Shown here one piece after another: positions 1 through 10,996 of a stretch of 48,605 bases of DNA. Source of the DNA: an uncultured Chthonomonas sp. (GTDB lineage: Bacteria; Armatimonadota; Chthonomonadetes; Chthonomonadales; CAJBBX01); contig CAJBBX010000101.1 of assembly GCA_903951425.1 (NCBI GenBank), positions 1 through 48,605 of the forward strand, read 5' to 3'. The notes under the pieces are model-generated. The model saw only the letters and a list, made by a program, of their open reading frames with translations, was not told the DNA's origin and searched no databases. The stretch's first letter is position 1; the number at the start of each line of letters is the position of its first letter. A program made the translations under genes and the position numbers.

Positions 1-994
1 CGATGGCATTGAAGACGGCCAGCATGCCTACGGCCGCGGCGCCCTTCTCCATCAGGGCCTTCTTGGTCTCGGCATCGATGGCGCCCAGGGCGTTCGCGAC
101 AAGCTGCTCACCGGCGAAGCCCTTCGCCACGCCGATGACCGTAAGGCCGGCCAAGGCGCCGCTAAAGAACATCATCCAGATCATGTAGAACGCCTTGTTC
201 TTAAGTAGCTCGCCGACCCCGCCGTCCGTCCTGGCTGCAGGCACGGTGCCCGGAGGGTTGCTGAGCAGCAGGGCGCCCAATGAGACTGCGACTAGCGACA
301 CGATGCCGTGGACCAGATAGAAGTTGGCGATCCCGTGCTCAGCGATGAAGACTGTGCCGCTGAACGGCAGCGCCTTGTACGAGACGATAAACGCCCCGAA
401 GCCGAAGCCCGCAACCGCCAGCCCGGATACCAGCCCCTTGGCCTCCGGGAACCACTTGACGAGCGCGGCGATCGGGCAGACATAGGCGAAACCGATGCCC
501 GCTCCGGCAACTACGCCGATGGTCAAGCAAAGCAGGATGGTGTTCAGCCCGACGCCGGGTAGCTTGGCCATCAGGATGCCGCCTGCGGCAAGGAAGCCCA
601 GTCCCATGAGTGCCGCACCGATCAGAGCGGGGAGCCTCGGACCCTTGGCGTCCTGCACTTTGCCGGCGCCTACCATGGTGAGTGCGAAGGTGAGGATTGC
701 TAGCGCGAAGGCCCAGCGCAACGGCGCCTGGCGCTCGTCATGCTGCTTCTTGGCCTCGGCCTCGGGTGCGATGATGGCGTCGGCGGCGTGCGGCTTGCCG
801 ACTGCCTCCAGTTTGGCATGCTCAGAGGCGGTCAGGACCGGGACCGGGTAGACGGCCTCCTCAAGGGGCTGCCAGAAGATGCTGTAGCCGTATACGGTGC
901 CCAAGATCAACTGCACGATGATGGCGCCTACCAGCACCTTCCAGCGCGTCAGCGGACCCGCTGCGGCTCGGTCAGGCTTTTCGGAGAGGGACAT
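1..994 (-). CDS. OFA-family MFS transporter (oxalate/formate antiporter-like), 3' end outside window
   Basis: Inner-membrane major-facilitator transporter, most like the oxalate/formate antiporter (OFA) group. Translating the minus strand from the ATG at 994 gives 331 codons without a stop, and the gene runs off the window edge. The first membrane segment is followed by the family pattern LGTVYGYSIFWQPL, then GKVQDAKGPR (the loop 2-3 signature) and WFPEAKGLVSGLAVAGFG. An inserted hydrophilic loop of about 40 residues lies between the first two membrane segments. AGGAG sits 6 nt before the ATG, and a consensus promoter and structured leader lie upstream (995-1207). The family is well supported. 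The substrate (oxalate, formate, lactate or another monocarboxylate) is not readable from sequence. Confidence 0.85.
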   Translation of the reverse strand, partial: MSLSEKPDRAAAGPLTRWKVLVGAIIVQLILGTVYGYSIFWQPLEEAVYPVPVLTASEHAKLEAVGKPHAADAIIAPEAEAKKQHDERQAPLRWAFALAILTFALTMVGAGKVQDAKGPRLPALIGAALMGLGFLAAGGILMAKLPGVGLNTILLCLTIGVVAGAGIGFAYVCPIAALVKWFPEAKGLVSGLAVAGFGFGAFIVSYKALPFSGTVFIAEHGIANFYLVHGIVSLVAVSLGALLLSNPPGTVPAARTDGGVGELLKNKAFYMIWMMFFSGALAGLTVIGVAKGFAGEQLVANALGAIDAETKKALMEKGAAAVGMLAVFNAI

Positions 995-1173
995 TCACGG
1001 CTCCTGTTGCGACGGGCCCCAAAGGGCTGGATCTATATAACGTCCGGCGCCGGCTCTCGGCCGGTACGGAGCGCCATTCGCTACCCTCGGTGCGCCTCTA
1101 TGGAAGCCGGCGAACCTCGGACGATGGCGCCCAGGTACTACCCTCACACCTGCGTAGGGTGTTTGCCCTACGC
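995..1173 (-). promoter_or_regulatory. Structured 5' leader of the MFS gene
   Basis: This untranslated stretch of about 180 nt lies between the predicted transcription start near 1172 and the ATG at 994. It begins with a perfect 8-bp hairpin (arms 1152-1159 and 1166-1173, 6-nt loop). A 7-bp long-range pairing joins 1124-1130 to 1071-1077, and another hairpin has arms 1050-1054 and 1060-1064. It holds no plausible coding frame. I could not match it to a riboswitch class that I know. It may be an attenuator, a protein-binding leader or an undescribed RNA element. Confidence 0.4.
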
Positions 1174-1178
1174 CTTCC

Positions 1179-1207
1179 AGTATACGCCGCAGGCCCTTCG
1201 ATGTCAA
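1179..1207 (-). promoter_or_regulatory. Sigma-70-type promoter for the MFS gene
   Basis: On the minus strand, TTGACA (1202-1207) is followed after 17 nt by TATACT (1179-1184). This is a near-perfect housekeeping promoter pointing at the transporter gene. Predicted transcription starts near 1172, at the foot of the first leader hairpin. Confidence 0.75.
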
Positions 1208-1311
1208 GCGTTTGGGCGCGATTCCCGGCGAATCGCCCGCTGTTTACCTTCGTTTGGTTGCGATCTCGCCGCATGGCCGTCGTGTTGCGTCTTCGGTTTG
1301 CTTCGATCCGG

Positions 1312-2259
1312 CTAGAGAGCGACGGTTGAGGCGAGGAGTCTGGTGAGCACGGCCCGATCAACCGAGCCGCCGCTGACCACACAACAGACGCGTTTGTTTG
1401 CGAAGCGCGCCGGTTCCGCTAGAACTGCGCCGACCGCAAGCGCTCCGGTTGGCTCGCACTTGACGTTCTCCTCGTCGATGAGGCCGACCAGTGCGTCGCC
1501 GATGAGCGCCTCCGACACCTCCACGATGCCCGCCAGACCTCCCTTGAGGATCGCCCAGTTGCGTTCGCCCAAGCTAAGGGTCCTGGCGCCGTCTGCCACC
1601 GTCGCCGGTTCGGCATCGTTTTTCTGAAGCTTCCCGATTCGCAGCGATCGAGCCGCATCGTTCCCCTGCGCCGGCTCAGCGCCCCAGACGGCGCTGTGCG
1701 CACCGCGCTCCCTCAGCCCCACCACCAGACCGGCCGTAAGGCCACCCCCGCCGACGGGCGCGACGACGCAGTCGAACGCCTGCCCGCAGTCGGCCAGTTC
1801 GCGGCCCAGGGAAGCGTTGCCCTGGATGACAAGGTCGTCGTCGTAGGCGCTGGCAATGTAGGCCGTGGGATCGGCTTCAGCAAGCTGGGCCACGCGGTCG
1901 GATCGCGACGTCGTGGCGACGTCCACCATGTCGACCTCGCCGCCGTAGTGGAGGACCCGCTCCACCTTGACCTGCGCCGATGTACCGGGCATCACGATGG
2001 TGCAACGCTTGCCGGTCACGCGGCATGCCAGCGCCAGCGCCTGGCCGAAGTTGCCGGACGATGCCGCGATGATGCGCCCATGCGGCACCGAGCGCGCTAC
2101 GTTGAGCGCCGCCCGGTACTTGAAACTGCCCGTGTGCTGGAAGCACTCGACCGCCAGCGTGAGGCTGCACCCGAGGCGGTTGCCGAGGCCGTCGGCGCAC
2201 ACCAGCATCGTGGGTCGCACGGCCCATCGCTCCGGGACCGCCGCCTGTGGGCCGCTCAT
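1312..2259 (-). CDS. PLP-dependent serine/threonine dehydratase or racemase-like enzyme
   Basis: A 315-residue fold-type II PLP enzyme of the threonine/serine dehydratase group. Visible motifs are GSFKYRAA with the Schiff-base lysine, SSGNFGQALA (substrate loop, usually SSGNHGQ) and VGGGGL (phosphate-binding glycine loop). A serine, Ser in VVSGGSVD, lies near the C-terminus at the place usually contacting the pyridine nitrogen. The ATG at 2259 was chosen because it overlaps the stop of the upstream gene by 4 nt (ATGA), indicating translational coupling. The length fits catabolic dehydratases and racemases without an ACT domain. The exact amino acid and reaction (deamination, racemisation or hydroxy-aspartate dehydration) cannot be told. 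Confidence 0.8.
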   Translation of the reverse strand: MSGPQAAVPERWAVRPTMLVCADGLGNRLGCSLTLAVECFQHTGSFKYRAALNVARSVPHGRIIAASSGNFGQALALACRVTGKRCTIVMPGTSAQVKVERVLHYGGEVDMVDVATTSRSDRVAQLAEADPTAYIASAYDDDLVIQGNASLGRELADCGQAFDCVVAPVGGGGLTAGLVVGLRERGAHSAVWGAEPAQGNDAARSLRIGKLQKNDAEPATVADGARTLSLGERNWAILKGGLAGIVEVSEALIGDALVGLIDEENVKCEPTGALAVGAVLAEPARFANKRVCCVVSGGSVDRAVLTRLLASTVAL

Positions 2260-3857
2260 CGCTTCACCTTCGCAGGTGCGCCCAGAGGGATCAGCACCGA
2301 ACCCAATGGAGGAGCCACAACGGGCATCGTGTGGGCGCCATAGCGCAGTGTGAGCTGCGCGGGGCGGTCTTCGAGGTTCCAGAGCAGCGCATGGCCTGCC
2401 TGCGGGTACCAGGCCAGCGTGGCGGGGTGGTCCTCCAGCACGTAAGGGAAGTCTGGCTTGCCCGCCAGGATCTCCCGCTTCAGCCGGAACAGGTCGGGCA
2501 GGGACTCGGCGACGGATCGCGTGCCGATCCAGCCGCACTGGACGCCGGGCCGGGTCACGGCCACGCGCGACGGCCCGGCAGGATTGGCTGGTGCATGCGA
2601 TGCGTCTTGGTCGCCCAAGAAGACCCAGCCATCGGTGGGTTCGCGGCTACAGACCTCGAAAGGCACGCCGACGGCTAGCGCGAGACTATAGGGGTTGGCA
2701 TTGCCTACATAGCGTCCGGCGTCACCCCACCAGTGCTTGATCGGTCCCATCGGGCGCATTCCGGCGAGCCTTTCGTGGACTGCCGCCTCGTGCTTCATCC
2801 GCGGTGCTAGGAGTTGCCAATGCGCCTTGGGGAAGGGCGTCAGGCCGCTCATAAAGCATGTGGTACGGACGTCGGAGAGCGTGGACACGGTCAGCTTGGC
2901 GGCCATGTTGGCCGCGGAGAGGGCCGGGGCGGGGTAGGCGGTGGTCTCGCTGTAGGCCAACTCCGGCGCAGCGAACCGGCGGTGGAAGAGGGAACTGAAG
3001 AGCTCGTTCATCTTGCCCTTGGGCGACGAGAACTCGCCGTCGCCGAAGTGGCCTTCACCGACGCGGAAGAGCTCCGTGCGGTAGTCCTCAAGGCGAACCC
3101 CGCCCTGCTCGGAGCCCATGAACATCACCATATTGCCCAGCCGGGCCGGCCGCGCGGCGCGACGCTGCGCCAGGTACGAGCCGGACAGCTCCGCGCAGGC
3201 CGCATCGACCCACTCGCGCACCATCCGCGTGAGGCGGCGTGCGGCGATGTCGGCCATCAGTTCGGACCAGTGCGGCTCCCCGTACCCGTGCCGCTGGAGC
3301 CACACACGCTTGTGGTCGTCGCAGAAGCAGCCCCCGATGGATCCGGGCGACTGCGCCAGGCGGAAGTCGTCATCGAGGAAGACCTTCCGGAAGCCTTCGC
3401 CGGCGGTCACGCGGAGGGCCGCCTCGTTCTCGGCGGTAGCCGGCGGGTGCAACGACGTGCCCGAGAAGCGTCCGCCGGTCGAGGCGACACCCATCTTCCA
3501 GTGCCGCGGAGGGGTCAGGGGCACTCCGCCGCTCATGGAGCCGAGGGAGTCGCCGGGATGGCCCAACGGCACATGCACCATGTGCGCGTCCATGCCCAGG
3601 GCTCGGGCCGCCGACGCGTGGGTGCGTGTCTCATCCATGGCGTAGGGCCAGTAGCCGTAGAGGAAGCCGGTCAGCCAGACGGCATGCACGCCGGCGTCCC
3701 TGACGGTGCGCAGTAGTTCGGGATCGGCGCTTAGCCCCTCAGGCGAGAGGCAGACCTCGAAGCGCCGCTCCGCTTGGGCAGGCATGGGGCTGTCGAAGGC
3801 CCCCACGATCGGCGCGGCTCCTGCCGCCGCCAGCAAGGTCCGCCTGGTCATCGTCAT
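2256..3857 (-). CDS. Tat-exported putative glycosidase-like protein
   Basis: A 533-residue protein of uncertain function. The N-terminus (MTMTRRTLLAAAGAAPIVGA) is a short twin-arginine-type signal ending near AQA, so export across the inner membrane is likely. The body has features of a (beta/alpha)8 glycoside-hydrolase-like domain: HAVWLTGF, FLDDDFRLAQ followed by a GCFCDDHK segment, then YSETTAYP. The CxC-D pattern after an acidic strand end resembles hypothetical glycosyl hydrolase families, but I cannot assign one. The start at 3857 (or 3851, six nt later) matches the signal peptide; the frame stays open upstream but overlaps nuoB. It is followed with a 4-nt overlap by the PLP enzyme, so the two are co-translated. 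Function is inferred only. Confidence 0.6.
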   Translation of the reverse strand: MTMTRRTLLAAAGAAPIVGAFDSPMPAQAERRFEVCLSPEGLSADPELLRTVRDAGVHAVWLTGFLYGYWPYAMDETRTHASAARALGMDAHMVHVPLGHPGDSLGSMSGGVPLTPPRHWKMGVASTGGRFSGTSLHPPATAENEAALRVTAGEGFRKVFLDDDFRLAQSPGSIGGCFCDDHKRVWLQRHGYGEPHWSELMADIAARRLTRMVREWVDAACAELSGSYLAQRRAARPARLGNMVMFMGSEQGGVRLEDYRTELFRVGEGHFGDGEFSSPKGKMNELFSSLFHRRFAAPELAYSETTAYPAPALSAANMAAKLTVSTLSDVRTTCFMSGLTPFPKAHWQLLAPRMKHEAAVHERLAGMRPMGPIKHWWGDAGRYVGNANPYSLALAVGVPFEVCSREPTDGWVFLGDQDASHAPANPAGPSRVAVTRPGVQCGWIGTRSVAESLPDLFRLKREILAGKPDFPYVLEDHPATLAWYPQAGHALLWNLEDRPAQLTLRYGAHTMPVVAPPLGSVLIPLGAPAKVKR

Positions 3858-4077
3858 GCCATATCCCCCGGTTGCGCTGTGCATCAAGCATACGGCGTCG
3901 GGACCACGTTCTCCTCCTGCGCAGCGCGGCTGGGGTATAACGGCCCTTACGCGCACGTGCGGAGCCGAATGGCCGCCTGCTTTCGTAGAACCACGCAGTA
4001 GCTGGTAGTCCGGCGCCCGGCCGAGCGCCGCAGATCGCACGGATGGCGAGGCGGCCGGGGCGCCACGAGGTGTATGC

Positions 4078-4626
4078 ATGGCAAGATCGATCACTGAGAT
4101 CGCCGTTCGCGACTCCGGCAGCATCACGCCCCTTCCGGGGACGGCCGGTTCGCCGTATGTGCTGGCCAGGCTCGACGACGTGGTCAACTGGGCCCGGCGC
4201 AACAGCCTCTGGCCGGTCGGCTTCGGGCTGGCTTGTTGCGCCATCGAGATGATGGCCACCGCGGCCTCTCGGTTCGACATCTCGCGGTTCGGTGCCGAGG
4301 TCTTCCGGTCCTCGCCGCGCCAGGCCGATCTGATGATCGTGGCGGGCCGCGTCAGCACCAAGATGGGTCCGGTACTGCGGCAGATCTACGACCAGATGCC
4401 GAACCCCAAGTGGGTGATCTCCATGGGCGCTTGCGCGTCGTCGGGAGGGGTCTACAACAACTATGCGGTGATCCAGGGCGTGGATCAGATCATCCCGGTG
4501 GACGTGTATGTGCCGGGGTGTCCGCCTAGCCCGGACGCGCTGCTGTACGCGCTCATCAAGCTCCAGGAGCAGATAAAGGCGGGCTCGTCCGGTGCGCTGG
4601 TCGAGTTCCCCGGCATGGGACACTGA
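4078..4626 (+). CDS. nuoB: NADH-quinone oxidoreductase subunit B
   Basis: The complex I subunit that carries the last iron-sulfur cluster (N2), which passes electrons to quinone at the junction of the peripheral and membrane arms. The four cluster ligands are all present: the tandem pair C53-C54 in [11 protein letters not shown]119 in [10 protein letters not shown] and C148 in VPGCPPSPD. The length (182 residues) is normal. It is followed after 2 nt by nuoI. The partners normally adjacent (nuoA, nuoC, nuoD) are absent here, the upstream neighbour being divergent and unrelated. The remaining complex I genes must therefore lie elsewhere, or this pair is a second copy. Confidence 0.95.
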   Translation: MARSITEIAVRDSGSITPLPGTAGSPYVLARLDDVVNWARRNSLWPVGFGLACCAIEMMATAASRFDISRFGAEVFRSSPRQADLMIVAGRVSTKMGPVLRQIYDQMPNPKWVISMGACASSGGVYNNYAVIQGVDQIIPVDVYVPGCPPSPDALLYALIKLQEQIKAGSSGALVEFPGMGH

Positions 4627-4628
4627 AC

Positions 4629-5120
4629 ATGGGCAATCCTGTAACCGCCACTCGTGAGACCTGGGGGCCTATCGCCCAGGGCATGGCGCTCACGCTCAAG
4701 CACTTCACGCAGATGATCGTTGCGCGTGACAAGACGTCCGTTACGGTGCAGTATCCCGAGGAGCGCCGCGAGCAGTACCCGCGCACCAGGTGGCGCCACG
4801 CGCTGACCCGGCACGAGGACGGCTTGGAGAAGTGCATCGGTTGCAGCCTTTGCGCCGGCGCCTGCCCGGCCCGGTGCATCTACGTGGAGGCCGCCGAGAA
4901 CAGCGACGAGCGGCGCTTCTCGCCCGGCGAGCGTTTCGCCGCCCGGTACGAGATCAACATGCTGCGCTGCATCTTCTGCGGCTACTGCCAGGAGGCGTGC
5001 CCCACCGGCGCCATCACGCTGCGCAAGGACTTCGAGTTGGCCGACCACAAGCGGGCCGACTTCCTCTACACCAAGCAGATGCTGCTGGAGCCCACGCCTG
5101 CACCCGACGCCGCCGGGTAG
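4629..5120 (+). CDS. nuoI: NADH-quinone oxidoreductase subunit I, 2x[4Fe-4S]
   Basis: Ferredoxin-like complex I subunit that carries clusters N6a and N6b and feeds electrons to NuoB. Two canonical CxxCxxCxxxCP motifs are visible, at C69/C72/C75/C79 ([12 protein letters not shown]) and C114/C117/C120/C124 ([12 protein letters not shown]), in a 163-residue protein of typical length. It directly follows nuoB, which is not the usual nuo order (I normally sits after H). A strong hairpin terminator follows at 5147-5174, so the two-gene unit ends here. Confidence 0.95.
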   Translation: MGNPVTATRETWGPIAQGMALTLKHFTQMIVARDKTSVTVQYPEERREQYPRTRWRHALTRHEDGLEKCIGCSLCAGACPARCIYVEAAENSDERRFSPGERFAARYEINMLRCIFCGYCQEACPTGAITLRKDFELADHKRADFLYTKQMLLEPTPAPDAAG

Positions 5121-5146
5121 CCGCCACACCGAGTACACAGACGCCA

Positions 5147-5174
5147 GAACGGCCCGCCATCAGGCGGGCCGTTC
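5147..5174. terminator. Hairpin between convergent nuoI and acnA
   Basis: A perfect 12-bp stem (5147-5158 with 5163-5174) and a 4-nt loop, followed on the plus strand by a T-rich stretch (GTTTGGTT). It lies between two converging genes and can serve both directions. Confidence 0.8.
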
Positions 5175-5196
5175 GTTTGGTTAGCGCCGGCCCGGG

Positions 5197-7878
<2,682 letters not shown>

Positions 7879-7943
7879 CCAGTTCTCCTCGAGCAGGGCA
7901 ATTGGCTCCTAAGCCATACGTGTCGGCGAGGCGACGTGTGGCA

Positions 7944-8606
7944 TCAGGCCGCGGCCGCCTCATCAGGCTCCGGACGCAGATGGTGCCAGAGCCAGAAGCC
8001 GAAGAGGGCCAGCAGCGCCACGCCGATCACCGCATCGGCGCCGTGGAAGTAGGACTTCAGCGACTGCCAGTTCTCGCCCAGCTTGAGGCCGATCCAGGCC
8101 AGGAACCAGCACCAGGGCAGCGAGCCGATGAACGAGAGCGCGAGGAACGGCCAGAAGGGCATGCGGGCGATGCCTGCAGGCAACGAGATAAAGGTGCGGA
8201 CTACAGGCAGGAGGCGCGAGATGAACACGGCCCAGGCGCCCCAGCGCTGGAACCACTGGTCGGCCCTGTCGATGTCCCTCTTGCGGATCAGGACGTACTT
8301 GCCATACTTCTCGACAAAGGGCCTGCCGCCCCAGAAGCCGACCCAATAGGCCAATGCGGAGCCGACAGCACATCCCAGCGCCCCGGCGAAGGAGACCCAC
8401 CAGAGGTCCAGCGGCTGCGCGGGCGGCTTCTGGGCAGCGGCCAGCGCGGTGCCGCAAAGGGCGCCGGAGAAGGGCATGATCACCTCGCTGGGCAAGGGGA
8501 TGCAGGCGCTCTCGATGGCCATGAGCAGGACAATGCCTGGGTAGGCCATAGTACGGATGACGTGCATGACCCACTCGATGATCGGGCCCAGGATGGTCTC
8601 CAGCAT
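7944..8606 (-). CDS. DedA-family (VTT/SNARE-associated domain) membrane protein
   Basis: Integral membrane protein of the DedA superfamily, whose characterised members include undecaprenyl-phosphate and lipid flippases or transporters. At 220 residues it has the re-entrant motif with ESACIPLPSEVIMPFSG near the start, FISRLLPVVRTFISLPAG in the middle (the conserved arginine-containing segment), and several hydrophobic helices. The ATG at 8606 has GGAG just upstream. It follows the glycosyltransferase by 8 nt and precedes acnA by 65 nt, on the same strand. The substrate is unknown. Confidence 0.9.
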   Translation of the reverse strand: MLETILGPIIEWVMHVIRTMAYPGIVLLMAIESACIPLPSEVIMPFSGALCGTALAAAQKPPAQPLDLWWVSFAGALGCAVGSALAYWVGFWGGRPFVEKYGKYVLIRKRDIDRADQWFQRWGAWAVFISRLLPVVRTFISLPAGIARMPFWPFLALSFIGSLPWCWFLAWIGLKLGENWQSLKSYFHGADAVIGVALLALFGFWLWHHLRPEPDEAAAA

Positions 8607-8614
8607 GGTTGCTC

Positions 8615-9802
8615 CTACGTTCGGGGAGTGTGCGCCGAGGCGTTGCTGCGTCGAACGGACAGCGCCTGCACATATACGTCAATAACGCGTCTGGTCATTG
8701 CATCGGGCGTGTGGAGCAGGGCGCGGCGCCGGCAGTGTGCGCGCATGGTCGCGTGCATCTCGGCGTCGCCCAGTACACGGGAGACGGCTTCGGCGAACGC
8801 GCAGGCGTCCTGATCCACCACGAGGCCGTCCTCGCCGTGGATGATGGTCTCGCTGGCGCCGCCGCCTCGCACCAGGATGCATGGAGTGCCCGCAGCGCGC
8901 GCTTCGGCCATCACAAGCCCCTGGGTCTCGGTCACCGAACTGAAGACGAACAGGTCGGCGCAGGCGTAGACCGGCGGCAGTTCGTCGTGTGGGATGGCTC
9001 CGACGATGTGTACTCGGTCGGTGGCAACCATGTCTGCCGCGGCTTGCCGGAGCGCGTCCAGGTGGGGGCCGGCGCCGACGACCGCCAGGTGGCAGTTCGG
9101 ACTAGTCGCGGCCGCCCTGGCGAACGCCTCCAGGACCAGTTCGATGTTCTTCTCCCTGGCCGCACGGCCCACATACAGGAGTAGCCGAGCATCGGCCGGC
9201 ACGCCGAGCCTGGCTCGAGCCGCGGCGCGGGCGGCGGCTGTGAGGTGCGCCGGATCGGGTAGCGGCACGGCCGTTGGGAGAACCGTGATGGGCGCACGGA
9301 CGCCGTAGCTCAGCAGGCTATCGCCTGCCACGCGGGATGGAACGATGACCTGTGCGCACCGGTTGTAGTAGGCGGGCATCCACCACCGAAGCAGGCCCTG
9401 CACCGCTGCGTCCGGGACGAACTTCAGGTAGTGCCCATAGTGGCTGTAGAGGGTGTGGTAGGTGGCCACCAACGGCACACCCGCGTCCCGTGCATAGCGC
9501 GCGGCCACTAGGCCTACAAAGAACGGGTTGTGGGAGTGCACGAGGCTCGGGGCCAGGTGCAGCGCGGGTCCGCTGAGCCGGAACACCCATGGCGCGGCGA
9601 TGGGGTACTTCTTGCTGAACCAGGTGTGAAGCGACGGCAGACGCAGGACGAATGGGTCTGGATCGATGTGGCCCGCATACCGCGGCGCTACCACGAAGAC
9701 ATGGTGGCCCTCGTGTCGGAGCCCGTCCACGAGGGTGCGCAACGAGGTGGTGACGCCGTTCTGCACCGGCTCGTAGCACTCCGAGAAGACGCCGATACGC
9801 AT
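8615..9802 (-). CDS. GT4-family glycosyltransferase
   Basis: Retaining GT-B glycosyltransferase, probably making a glycolipid or surface glycan at the cytoplasmic face of the membrane. The N-terminus MRIGVFSECYEPVQNGVTTS is the classic first strand and glycine-rich loop of this family. The C-terminal half has LLYVGRAAREKNIELVLEAF, VGAGPHLDALR and the E-x7-E-type region SSVTETQGLVMAEARAAGTP. The nearest relatives by motif are PimB- or diglucosyl-diacylglycerol-synthase-like enzymes. I chose the start at 9802 (395 residues) because it matches the family N-terminus. An in-frame ATG at 9859 would instead overlap the upstream stop as TGATG, with AGGA just before it. Confidence 0.88.
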   Translation of the reverse strand: MRIGVFSECYEPVQNGVTTSLRTLVDGLRHEGHHVFVVAPRYAGHIDPDPFVLRLPSLHTWFSKKYPIAAPWVFRLSGPALHLAPSLVHSHNPFFVGLVAARYARDAGVPLVATYHTLYSHYGHYLKFVPDAAVQGLLRWWMPAYYNRCAQVIVPSRVAGDSLLSYGVRAPITVLPTAVPLPDPAHLTAAARAAARARLGVPADARLLLYVGRAAREKNIELVLEAFARAAATSPNCHLAVVGAGPHLDALRQAAADMVATDRVHIVGAIPHDELPPVYACADLFVFSSVTETQGLVMAEARAAGTPCILVRGGGASETIIHGEDGLVVDQDACAFAEAVSRVLGDAEMHATMRAHCRRRALLHTPDAMTRRVIDVYVQALSVRRSNASAHTPRT

Positions 9803-9858
9803 GCGTCCGGTGGCCGAGCCGGAGAGCGGCCCGTCGGCAGGGCCGCCGCCGACTGCCA

Positions 9859-10935
9859 TCAGTCCTGGGGCCTCCGCCCCCCGGTCCCGATGAACTCGAG
9901 TGCGGCCCGCAGTGTACCGACCTCCCCGCCGTCGGTCGGTTGGATGGTGCAGCCGCCCTTGCGCGGCCCAGGCCCGGGATCCAACGCCGCTCGCTCCGAC
10001 GGGCTCACAGCGCCGCCACCGAGCATCCGACCGATCTGGTCGAGCCGATCGCGGCAAGCTTGGGCGGCTTCGGCGGGACGCGGGTTACCCATTGCTACGA
10101 ACCGGTCGATAGGCTGCGGACGGAGCGCCCAAAACTCCTCGGCGGTCAGCGGCGGGGCAGCGGCCCGTCGTCGCGGTTGCGCGCGCGAGGGCTGCGTCGG
10201 CACCTGCTTGGCCGAAGGGAGTGGCGTGACGCGTGGAGCGGGCGCGGCCTGCGGCGGCTCCGGGACCCCTGCCGGCTCCGACTCGGGCGCTTCCGGCCGC
10301 TCCGGCTCAGGCGCCGCTGTGACCTGCACATGAACGACTTCATCAGCGGCGGGCAGGTCAACGGGAGATGGCGCTGCAATCACCTGAGGCTCGTCCTCGG
10401 GTTCGGCTGAGGCCGCCGGGGGCTCAACAGGCTTCCGATCCCGTAGCCATGGGAAGTAGCGGTCCAGGTCGGGCAGACCGTCATCGGTTCGGGGCGCCGA
10501 CCCGGAGGCTACGGCGGTCGGCGGCGCGGGTGGCGCAGGAGGCGCGGCACTCGTCTCGCTAAGCAGTGCCTCGGCCGGCACGGGGTCCGGCTCAACGGCC
10601 GGGGAGGTAGCCTCGATCTCGGGGATCTCGGGCTCCTCGCATGGCGCTGCGACGGCGGACCCCTCGGGCGCCGTGTCAGTGACCGGTTCGGCGGGTCGTT
10701 GCGGCGCCGTCGGGGGCGCTGGCGGGCGGCCGCCCCGCATCAGGTCGGCAATGGACTGCCGGACCGACGCCGGAGGGCGTGGCGGAGCCTGGGGCGGCCT
10801 TGCGCCGGCAGGGGCGGGCGCGTGGCGCGCCGGCTCAGCGGGTGGTGGCGCGGTGGGCGGCTCGGAGGCCTTGCCGTCGGCGGCGCCGTCAACGAATTGG
10901 GCCTCTATCCATGCATTGGTATTCTGATCCGTCAT
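9859..10935 (-). CDS. Pro/Ala-rich, probably disordered protein of unknown function
   Basis: A 358-residue protein that I do not recognise. Residues about 20-260 are dominated by proline, alanine and glutamate with no hydrophobic segment, so the protein is soluble and likely disordered. Short more ordered islands are a central DDGLPDLDRYFPWLRDRKP and a C-terminal LTAEEFWALRPQPIDRFVAMGN region followed by two possible helices. The ATG at 10935 follows AGGGG. Its stop (TGA) overlaps an in-frame ATG of the glycosyltransferase gene, so the two may be translated together. It follows queA by 61 nt. It could be a scaffold or envelope-linked adaptor, but nothing shows this directly. Confidence 0.6.
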   Translation of the reverse strand: MTDQNTNAWIEAQFVDGAADGKASEPPTAPPPAEPARHAPAPAGARPPQAPPRPPASVRQSIADLMRGGRPPAPPTAPQRPAEPVTDTAPEGSAVAAPCEEPEIPEIEATSPAVEPDPVPAEALLSETSAAPPAPPAPPTAVASGSAPRTDDGLPDLDRYFPWLRDRKPVEPPAASAEPEDEPQVIAAPSPVDLPAADEVVHVQVTAAPEPERPEAPESEPAGVPEPPQAAPAPRVTPLPSAKQVPTQPSRAQPRRRAAAPPLTAEEFWALRPQPIDRFVAMGNPRPAEAAQACRDRLDQIGRMLGGGAVSPSERAALDPGPGPRKGGCTIQPTDGGEVGTLRAALEFIGTGGRRPQD

Positions 10936-10996
10936 GCCAAACCCCTGTCAATCCGTCGGCGTCCAGGCGACCATCGCCCGCTTGCTTCTCACGCAC

